A stretch of DNA of 12,659 nucleotides from Scenedesmus sp. ARA3 (Eukaryota > Chlorophyta > Chlorophyceae > Sphaeropleales > Scenedesmaceae). The DNA is taken from the NCBI GenBank assembly GCA_004335835.1, contig RWJK01000997.1, positions 3,094-15,752 of the forward strand. The letters run 5' to 3'. How positions within the stretch are numbered: position 1 is the first letter of the stretch; each line of letters opens with the position of its first letter. The notes under the pieces were generated by a model. The model made no database searches, was not told the origin of the DNA, and saw only the letters and a list, made by a program, of their open reading frames with translations. The translations under genes were made by a program, and so were the position numbers. Below, one piece after another: positions 7,179 through 12,659 of the stretch.

Positions 7179-10100
7179 GGTGCTGAGCTGCGGCGTATTG
7201 CCATTCCGTCCCGCTTCACGCACGACGTCGTGCGCGTGGATGACAGCGTGTTTGTGTGCGACACGGGCAACGGCCGCCTGCTGCAGCTGTCATTCCCAGA
7301 CATGACGCCGGTGCGCTTTGATACAACTTTTTTCAGCGTTTTTTTTTCAGCGGTTTTCAGCGCCCAATAAGTAAAATATGTGAATCATTTAAAGAGGCAG
7401 CTGCATTCAGTACCCCTCAACGACAGCTGTGAGAATGTCTTGATTGATACAGGTACTGTTACGGCCGGCTGCTGCAGCTGTCTTTCCCAGACATGACCCC
7501 GGTGGGTGCTGCCAGCCGTGTGTTATGCGCTGGCTGCAGCATGATGTTGCCTGTCATGTAAAACGAGAGGGTCACAATCTCTGTCACACATGTGACAAAT
7601 AATGTTGTTACTGGCTGCTGCAGCTGTCGTTCCCAGACATGACCCCGGTGGGTGCTGCCTGCAGTGTGTTGTGCGCTGGCTGCAGCATGGGCGTTACAAT
7701 TAGTGTTACAAATGTTGTTACATAACACAGGTGCGCTCCCTGGACCTGTTCACGCTGAAGGACCACTCCAACACACCGACACCCCTGGCTGGTGCTTGCC
7801 TGTCATGTATTACAAGACTGTTGATATATCTGTCATACACGTTACACTGCTGTTACATAACACAGGTGCGCTCCATGGACCAATTCAGCCTGGACCACCC
7901 CAACATGCTGGCCCCCTGGCTGGTGCTTGCCTTTCATGTTTCACAAGAATGTTACTAACTCTGTCACAGATGTTACAAATACTGTTACAGCTGTTGTTAC
8001 ATCACGCAGGTGCGCTCCCTGGACCTCTTCACGGTGAAGGACCACCGCAACACGCTGGCGCCGCTGGCTGGTGCTTGCCCGTCACCTATCACAAATTTTT
8101 TTACTCAATCTATCACAAATGTTACAAAACTTGTTACAAATGTTGTCACATAACGCAGGTGCGCTCCCTGGACCTGTTCACGCTGAAGGACCACCCCAAC
8201 ACACTGGCCCCCTTGGCCCCTGACAACTTCCTGGTCATGCTGCACAACCTGGGCGAGGTGGGTTCTAAATAACCGTCATTTTGGTTGTGTTTGTAACAGC
8301 ACAGTAATAGCTTGCCTTCTCCTGTAACAAGCCTCTCTCACAGTAACAAACAGCACCTGCATGCTAGTTCACCCAACAACTTCCTGGTCATGCTGCACAA
8401 CCTGGGCGAGGTGCGCTGGTGCTGGTATTATGTAGAATTCAAACTGATATGAGTCATATTGGCTTGGCATGTTGCTGTGTTTGCATGCCCATCATGCTTA
8501 CAACTTCCTGGTCATGCTGCACAACCTGGGCGAGGTGGGATTTGAAATATTTTATATTGTGCCAAAGTAGATATCTTTCATCAGTAATTACCAACAGTTT
8601 TAGCAAATTGTGATTGCTGCTCCCCTCTATCTGTCATGCTGCACCGCAAGAGGAAGCCGCCAGCCAGTCTTCAGAGCTTGCAGCCGCTTGCAGATTATGC
8701 GGATGCGCTGCAGAGCACATAACTGTGTGCCCTGTTCCAGCTGATCTCTGTGCAGTGCAGCACCTTGGCTCAAGTGTGACGAGGTTATTGCAAGGTTACC
8801 CTCCTCACACAATGCGTGCCTGTCTGCTGCTGCTGTACCGCTGCTGTGTTCTCAACCACATCACCCAAAACCCCAAACCCCGACAATATACAAAACCCCA
8901 GAGCGACATCGTGCGCCTGAACATCAGCGCGGTCGCCTCCATCCAAAACCCCAAGGCCTGGCTCGCTGCAGAAACCCTAAAACTCAGCACCCAGCCGCCG
9001 GCAGAACCCCAAAACCCTACTGCTAAACCCTCAGATGCTGACTCAGCAATTGTGGGCAGGGTTCAGCGGGTTGGGCAGAAGGCTCATGGTTTAGTGCCCT
9101 GGCAAGGCGCTTACATTTTGCTGGACAGCGAGAGTGGGGCGCTGATGGCACTTGACCTGACTGGAGCGGCAGCAGGCAAAGGATTCAATCTACACAAGCT
9201 GTGGCAAGCCCCGGAGTCCGGAGTGTGAGTACCATTGCCTTTTCCCCCTGATGCAATATGTTTGGATTTTCTTTGTGGTGTATTAACCATGTTTTTGGGA
9301 CGTTTGGGCGTGTGTTTGATTGGTCTTGTGCCCTGGCAGGGTGCTTATATTCTGCTGGATAGTGAGAGTGGGGCGCTGATGGCACTCGACCTGACTGGAG
9401 CGGCAGCAGGAAAAGGGTTCAACTTGCACAAGCTGTGGCAAGCACCGGAGCCTGGAGTGTGAGTATTACGTTTCCCCCCTGCTGCACTTTGTTTGAATTG
9501 ATATTGTGTTGTTATAACCATGTTATTGGGATGGGTATGTGTTTATCTTGTGTTAGTGCCCTGGCAGGGCGCTTACATTTTGCTGGACAGCGAGAGTGGG
9601 GCGCTGATGGCACTCAACCTGACTGGAGCGGCAGCAGGCAAAGGGTTCAACCTGCACAAGCTGTGGCAAGCGCCGGAGCCCGGAGTGTGAGTATGGGGCA
9701 TCATGTTGCTATTATAGTTCTGTTGGTTAGCAACATGCAGGTATGGATCTTGGCTTGACTGGAGCAGCAGCAGGCAAAGGGTTCAACCAGCACAAGCTGT
9801 GGCAAGCACCGGAGCCCGGAGTGTGAGTATCATTTCTTCACATGCCGCACTTTGTTTGGGATGTTTTTTTGCGGTGTTATAGCCATGTTATTGGGTCGTT
9901 TGGGCGTGTTATTTGTTTGTGCTGGTGCTCTGGCAGGGTCCTTACATTCTGCTGGACAGTGAGAGTGGGGCGCTCATGGCACTCGACTTGACTGGAGCGG
10001 CAGCAAAGGATTCAACCTGCACAAGCTGTGGCAAGCACCAGAGCCAGGAGTGTGAGTGTGTGTCATCATGTTGTTATTATGCTGTTAGTTAGCAACATGC

Positions 10101-10771
10101 AGTTATGGGCCGTGGCTTGACTGGCACAGGAGCAGGCAAGGGATTCAATCTGCACAAGCTGTGGCAAGCACCAGAGCCCGGAGTGTGAGTATGCCTTATG
10201 ATGTTGTTGATTGTGCTGTTATAGGACAAGCTGTACTTATGGCATTTGATTTGACTGCAGCGGCAGCAGGCAAAGGGTTCAACCTGCACAAGCTGTGGCA
10301 AGCGCCAGAGTCTGGAGTGTGAGTATGCATTGCAACAATGTTGTCAATATCTTGTTATGTAACAGTGTGCACTTATGGCGTTTTGACCTGACTGGAGCGG
10401 CAGCAGGCAAAGGGTTCAACCTGCACAAGCTGTGGCAAGCGCCAGAGCCTGGAGTGTGAGTGAAGTGGTTGGTATGATACTTTGTAGAAACTGGTTGTTT
10501 GTTGTGTCTGTTGGCTGCATAAGGTTGCTGTTGACGTGCTGCTGCTGCTCTGAACTAAACCAACAGTTATGTCAAGGGCCATTTGTGGACGGAGTTGCCA
10601 ATAGTAGTAGCTGCTTCGGCATCAGCCCCTGAATTCATAAGATGCTGACGCACAACGCTGCTGCTGCTGCTGCTGCTGCCGCTGCAGGTTCCTCAAGGGC
10701 CTTGCAGTCGTTCGTGACATAGCTTACTTTGGCATCAGCCCCTGAACGCCTAAGTTGCTGACGCACAACGC

Positions 10772-10804
<33 letters not shown>

Positions 10805-12452
10805 CGCTGCAGGTTCCTCAAGGGCCTTGCAGTTGTTGACGACATTGCTTACTTTGGCATCAGCCCATGGGCCCCTCGCAGCGCAAGGGGCGACCCGCAG
10901 TCAAACAATGAGCTGGCAGCGTTTGACCTAATCAGCGGAAATCTATTGTGGCGGCGCCAGGTGCGTGTGTTTTGTGTAAGGCTTTATGATTCTTATAGAT
11001 TTCTTCAGCAGTCAAACAATGCGCTGGCGGCGTTTGACCTGATCAGCGGCCACCTGCTGTGGCGGCGCCAGGTGTGGTTGGAACAGGTTGTTTCTTGTAA
11101 CATGTTTGAAGAGCATGCTGCCTCCAGTGCCATAGCAAGCTGGAGGTGTTGACTGCTGTGCTGCTTGAGGCTGACAGGAATGTGTGACTGCTGTTCTGCT
11201 GATGCCAACAGCGGGCCTGCTGAACATCATTGGTGCCCCACACCTGAGCATCAGCTCAACCTACATGCCCAGCTAGTCAGCATGAAACACGCAGGTTTTT
11301 GCCTGCTGTGCTGCCTGTGCCAGCTGCAGGTGCCAACAGCAGGGCTGTTGAACATCATTGGTGCGCACACTTGACCATCGGCTCAACCTGCATGCCCACC
11401 TACATCACACTCAACAAATTACTGACTGGACCCTGTTGCTGCTGTGCTGCTTGAACCACTGCAGGTGCCAACAGCAGGCCTGCTGAACATCATCGGAGCT
11501 CCGCACTTTGAGCATCGGCTCAACCTACATGCCCAGCTATACCAGCCGGCCAGAAACTGACAAGTGTTTGTGACTGCTGTGCTGCCTGTTCCAACTGCAG
11601 GTGCCAACAGCAGGCCTGGTCAACATCATTGGTGCCCCACACCTGAGCATTGGCTCAACCTACATGCCCAGCTATACCGACCGACCAACCACTGACAAAC
11701 CTGGTTGATTGCTGTGCTTCTTGTGCCTACTGCAGGTGCCAACAGCAGGTGTGCTGATTACCATCGGCTCTTCGCACCTGAGCATTCTATTCTATTCTAT
11801 TTATTCCTATTCTATTCTATTATCTTATTATTCCTTTTTTGTTTCTTTTTCTTTTCTACTATTCTATTGTATTCTATTCTATTCTATTCTATTCTATTCT
11901 ATTCTATTCTATTCTATTCTATTGTATTGCTCAACCAACACCGGCAGGCCGGTGGCTGACAAAGTTTGTGTGGCTGCTGTGCTGCTTGTACCTACTGCAG
12001 GTGCCAACAGCAGGGCTGCTGAACATCATTGGAGCTCCTCATTTGAGCATCAACTCACATGCCCAGCTACACTAGTCGGCCTGAATCAGGCAGAACTTAT
12101 TTGCCTGCTGTGTTGCTGGTGCCTTGCAGTTGCCAATAGCTGGCCTGCTGAACATCATTGGTGCCCCACACCTGAGCATCGGCTCAACCTACATGCCCAA
12201 CTATACCGGGCGACCAGAAATTGACACAAACACAACTGCTTCTTGTCCTGCATCATGCGCCAATTGCAGGTGCCAACAGCGGGCCTGCTGAACATCATTG
12301 GTGCCCCACACCTGAGCATCGGCTCAACCTACATGCCCAGCTATACCGGCCGGCCAGAAACCGATGCCGTGCGCAAGCATCACAGCAGTCCCGAAGTTGC
12401 TGCAGCGATGGCAAGCCTAAATGAAATTGGCTACCCACCAAAGGTGCGTTGA
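5194..12452 (+). CDS. Gene B: type II membrane protein with a probable six-bladed beta-propeller, eight exons
   Basis: Exons 5194-5725, 6155-6354, 6857-6983, 7180-7310, 8159-8257, 8902-9224, 10813-10960 and 12270-12443/12452 splice through seven GT-AG introns with perfectly closing phases (1, 0, 1, 0, 0, 2, 0) to 578-580 residues. Residues 1-45 are basic, 46-66 form one hydrophobic helix (LKLAGLSVLVLAAFCAAIGM), and up to about 210 is a low-complexity Ala/Gln/Pro stalk. From about 214, six units each show a hydrophobic strand followed by an acidic or Gly turn, for example RLLLASHGRLMWYF, VFVCDTGNGRLLQL, NFLVMLHNLGESDIVRLNI, AYILLDSESGALMAL and IAYFGISPW...NELAAFDLISG. I read this as an NHL/SMP-30-like propeller; the fold call is inference. 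A basic N-terminus before the helix predicts a lumenal or extracellular C-terminus. No catalytic motif is recognised. Confidence 0.8.
5726..6154 (+). other. Gene B intron 1
   Basis: A 429-base GT-AG intron with acceptor TGCTTGCAG. I see no clear copy of exon 1 or exon 2 here, unlike the other large introns of the gene; only CAG-rich and TGTTACA-like sequence. Confidence 0.6.
6155..6354 (+). CDS. Gene B exon 2
   Basis: Two bases complete Gly. Encodes an Ala/Ser/Asn linker with a 12-residue Ala run, then LPKNRLLLASHGRLMWYFPT and TDEYMVLHEGE, the first propeller-like unit. Donor GTGGGT at 6355, phase 0. Confidence 0.82.
6432..6505 (+). CDS. Frame-compatible alternative exon 2' of gene B
   Basis: Copy of the 3' third of exon 2, encoding LASHGRLMWYFPTTDEYMVL and HEGE, with an acceptor-like CCAGCAG at 6425-6431 and donor GTGGGT at 6506. 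Entry phase (1) and exit phase (0) equal those of exon 2, so exon 1 can join directly and the frame is kept into exon 3. Joining exon 2 to 2' would read TGC TAG and stop, so the two would be mutually exclusive. The protein would lose the Ala-rich linker. Use is unproven; it may be an inert copy. Confidence 0.4.
6567..6664 (+). pseudogene. Degraded fragments of gene B exons 2 and 3
   Basis: At 6567-6625 a decayed third copy of exon 2 (GCTGAGTACATGGT retained, donor lost). It is followed at about 6638-6664 by a short remnant resembling the exon 3 copy region (CCCACAACTGTCCGTTGACG). No open frame. Confidence 0.6.
6664..6856 (+). repeat. TTTGAC minisatellite and partial copy of gene B exon 3
   Basis: Ten-base-scale repeats of TTTGAC(C/T)(C/A)AA at about 6666-6718 and 6812-6852, each ending in GACCGCAG. 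The first leads into a partial exon 3 copy (6723 to about 6797) reading GVHYGMFAGAGNPPTTVWTA and then diverging. The second leads into exon 3 itself. Acceptors lie 134 bases apart, so the minisatellite is part of the duplicated unit. Confidence 0.78.
6857..6983 (+). CDS. Gene B exon 3
   Basis: Acceptor CCGCAG, donor ACAG|GTGAGG at 6984, phase 1. Encodes GVHYGMFAGAGNPPTTVWTA, IRPHNWRPTTNKEWLVEFDM and VT, the second propeller-like unit. It is full length, whereas the upstream copy has lost everything after WTAI. Confidence 0.82.
7143..7179. repeat. CTG tract before acceptor of gene B exon 4
   Basis: CTG run with one TTG interruption, then CCACAG, the exon 4 acceptor. Same arrangement as at 1996-2039 and 10771-10812. 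Confidence 0.88.
7180..7310 (+). CDS. Gene B exon 4
   Basis: Completes Gly, then encodes AELRRIAIPSRFTHDVVRVD, DSVFVCDTGNGRLLQLSFPD and MTP. Donor GTGCGC at 7311, phase 0. The FTHDVVRVDDSVFVCDTGNGRL stretch is the most NHL-like part of the protein. Confidence 0.82.
7453..7648 (+). repeat. Two downstream partial copies of gene B exon 4
   Basis: Copies at about 7463-7501 and 7613-7647 encode GRLLQLSFPDMTP and RLLQLSFPDMTP with donor GTGGGT at 7502 and 7648. The phase at the possible acceptor (7451-7452) does not fit exon 3 or exon 4, so inclusion would break the frame. The intron after each donor is also shared (GTGGGTGCTGCC, then TGCGCTGGCTGCAGCATG). Confidence 0.8.
7680..8158 (+). repeat. 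Three upstream partial copies of gene B exon 5
   Basis: Acceptor-side copies start at 7731, 7866 and 8010, each behind a TGTTACA-rich leader ending (A/C)AC(A/G)CAG. They read VRSLDLFTLKDHSNTPTPLA, VRSMDQFSLDHPNMLAP and VRSLDLFTVKDHRNTLAPLA, then run into a shared GCTGGTGCTTGCC block instead of the exon 3' half. Acceptor spacing is 135, 144 and 149 bases up to the true exon. Confidence 0.82.
8159..8257 (+). CDS. Gene B exon 5
   Basis: Acceptor TAACGCAG, donor GAG|GTGGGT at 8258, phase 0 on both sides. Encodes VRSLDLFTLKDHPNTLAPLA and PDNFLVMLHNLGE. Only this copy joins the exon 5' half to its 3' half. Confidence 0.82.
8372..8534 (+). repeat. Two downstream partial copies of gene B exon 5
   Basis: Copies at about 8372-8410 and 8499-8534 encode NNFLVMLHNLGE and NFLVMLHNLGE with donors GTGCGC at 8411 and GTGGGA at 8535. 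The coding block is almost unchanged although the flanks differ. Confidence 0.8.
8535..8901 (+). other. 3' part of gene B intron 5
   Basis: No exon copies recognised. An open frame from 8614 runs into exon 6 but its residues (CHAAPQEEAASQSS and so on) show no propeller character, so I treat it as intron. The last 60 bases are A/C-rich (repeats of AAACCCC) and give exon 6 a pyrimidine-poor acceptor, CCCCAG. Confidence 0.5.
8902..9224 (+). CDS. Gene B exon 6
   Basis: Encodes SDIVRLNISAVASIQNPKAW, a Pro/Asn/Thr-rich linker (to about residue 410 of the protein), VQRVGQKAHGLVPWQGAYIL, LDSESGALMALDLTGAAAGK and GFNLHKLWQAPESG. Donor GAGT|GTGAGT at 9225, phase 2. The linker is coded by A/C-rich DNA like the end of the preceding intron, so the 5' boundary is less certain than the 3' one. 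First of eight copies of its 3' end. Confidence 0.75.
9321..10455 (+). repeat. Seven downstream copies of gene B exon 6 3' end, each with a donor
   Basis: Copies at about 9321-9458, 9552-9686, 9742-9822, 9921-10051, 10103-10184, 10233-10318 and 10366-10455. All end AGT|GTGAGT and keep the block coding FNLHKLWQAPE or a one-residue variant. Copies 2, 3 and 5 start at CCTGGCAG or CTCTGGCAG and are about 130 bases; the others keep only the last 80-90. Donor spacing is 234, 228, 136, 229, 133, 134 and 137 bases. Splicing copy 2 in from its CAG at 9339 would give a TGA within about 13 codons. Confidence 0.88.
10540..10812 (+). repeat. Upstream partial copies of gene B exon 7 with CTG-tract acceptors
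   Basis: A remnant at about 10570-10632 ends GGCATCAGCCCCTGAA. A clearer copy at 10688-10743 reads FLKGLAVVRDIAYFGISP then TGA. Both are followed by TGCTGACGCACAACG and a CTG run (10658-10681; 10771-10806) ending in CCGCTGCAG. The second run supplies the acceptor of exon 7. Acceptors are 125 bases apart. Confidence 0.82.
10813..10960 (+). CDS. Gene B exon 7
   Basis: One base completes Val after exon 6. Encodes FLKGLAVVDDIAYFGISPWA, PRSARGDPQSNNELAAFDLI and SGNLLWRRQ. Donor CAG|GTGCGT at 10961, phase 0. The LAVVDDIAYFGIS...NELAAFDLISG pattern is a clear propeller-like unit. Confidence 0.82.
11011..11071 (+). pseudogene. Downstream partial copy of gene B exon 7
   Basis: Reads QSNNALAAFDLISGHLLWRR and Q, ending CAG|GTGTGG. 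Lies 111 bases after the exon 7 donor. Still open. Confidence 0.8.
11202..12230 (+). repeat. Seven upstream copies of gene B exon 8 5' end, each with an acceptor
   Basis: Copies begin at about 11202, 11330, 11465, 11601, 11736, 12001 and 12130; the exon itself is at 12270. Most follow a pyrimidine-rich TGCTGTGCTGC leader and (C)TGCAG. They read PTAGLLNIIGAPHLSI plus STYMPSYT with small changes. Damage includes TAG at 11274 (copy 1), a TGA after GAHT in copy 2, a one-base gain near 11505 (copy 3), a microsatellite inside copy 5 and a shortened copy 6. Spacing is 128, 135, 136, 135, 265, 129 and 140 bases; the 265 interval contains the microsatellite. Confidence 0.88.
11784..11929. repeat. ATTCT pentanucleotide microsatellite
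   Basis: Imperfect then perfect ATTCT/TATTC repeats, with a T-rich interruption around 11832-11862. It interrupts exon 8 copy 5: GAGCAT lies before it and GCTCAACC after it, which are separated by only a few bases in intact copies. Confidence 0.93.
12270..12452 (+). CDS. Gene B exon 8, last visible
   Basis: Acceptor ATTGCAG. Encodes VPTAGLLNIIGAPHLSIGST, YMPSYTGRPETDAVRKHHSS and PEVAAAMASLNEIGYPPK. After Lys the sequence is AAG|GTGCGT TGA. Either the protein ends at TGA 12450-12452 (two more residues) or GTGCGT at 12444, identical to the exon 7 donor, starts another intron and the gene continues past the window. I favour a donor slightly. It is the only copy with sequence beyond GRPE... Confidence 0.75.
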   Translation: MPTAGLLNIIGAPHLSIGSTYMPSYTGRPETDAVRKHHSSPEVAAAMASLNEIGYPPKVR

Positions 12453-12607
12453 GGTGTTAGGGTTCAGTGATCAGGTGACAGGGTTCAGGGATAATGTCTA
12501 CAAGATTGGCATCATTGATCTTCAACAAGCCTGCCATTCCTGGATAGTGCATTGAGAAGCACAACAAGCCCTGGGAAGCAGGCCTGCAACTGCCCTTGCA
12601 CTGACAC

Positions 12608-12608
<1 letters not shown>
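12453..12608 (+). other. Sequence after gene B exon 8
   Basis: No exon recognised. Short internal repeats occur (GGGTTCAG twice within 12458-12500; AACAAGCC twice near 12523 and 12562). Probably intron or 3' UTR. Confidence 0.4.

Positions 12609-12659
<51 letters not shown>
12609..12659. repeat. CTG tract at right edge
   Basis: Seventeen pure CTG units up to the window end; true length unknown. Confidence 0.95.

Noticed and set aside
8860..9030. Telomeric repeat or telomere remnant
   Set aside because: Only one AACCCTAAA is present among irregular A/C-rich units inside a gene.
7731..12443. CRISPR-like or other regularly spaced repeat array
   Set aside because: The regular repeats are fragments of coding exons with splice sites, not short palindromic repeats with unique spacers.
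1..12659. Transposable element as the source of the repeats
   Set aside because: I saw no terminal inverted repeats, long terminal repeats, target-site duplications or transposase/reverse transcriptase motifs; the repeat units differ for each exon.

Overview
The window looks like a piece of a nuclear genome from a eukaryote, most plausibly a chlorophyte green alga. That placement is inference, based on short exons with consistent GT-AG introns (donors mostly GTGAGT/GTGGGT, acceptors mostly GCAG), strong CAG/CTG enrichment both inside and outside exons, and Gln/Ala homopolymers in the protein. No bacterial operon, RNA gene, CRISPR array or mobile element is visible.

Two head-to-tail, plus-strand, intron-containing genes can be read. 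Gene A (exons 75-142, 763-826, 1083-1293, 2040-2191, 2595-2741) is missing its 5' end. It gives a 213-residue, cysteine-containing C-terminal part of a protein I do not recognise. Gene B (exons 5194-5725, 6155-6354, 6857-6983, 7180-7310, 8159-8257, 8902-9224, 10813-10960, 12270-12443) starts with a basic N-terminus and one transmembrane segment. An Ala/Gln/Pro-rich stalk follows, then about 360 residues with repeated beta-strand/turn units that I read as a probable six-bladed beta-propeller. It may be complete at a TGA at 12450-12452, or continue through a donor at 12444. Between the genes, 4230-5193 holds a pure 31-unit CAG tract, a short direct repeat, two candidate TGTAA polyadenylation signals and the presumed promoter of gene B.

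The striking feature is the introns. Nearly every exon of both genes is accompanied by diverged partial copies of itself, with a fixed polarity. Copies upstream of an exon keep its 5' end and the acceptor; copies downstream keep its 3' end and the donor. The gene A terminal exon, gene B exon 6 and gene B exon 8 each occur in eight copies. Copy-to-copy spacing clusters at about 110-150 bp, or roughly twice that, whichever exon is involved. Most copies are truncated, frameshifted or carry stops. One of them (6432-6505) is a frame-compatible alternative to gene B exon 2.

Layered on this are CTG tracts directly upstream of several acceptors, a recurring intronic TGTTACA motif, a TTTGAC-type minisatellite, an ATTCT microsatellite inside one exon copy, and CTG tracts at both window ends. 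The best candidate for something undescribed is this splice-junction tandem-duplication architecture, rather than either protein.
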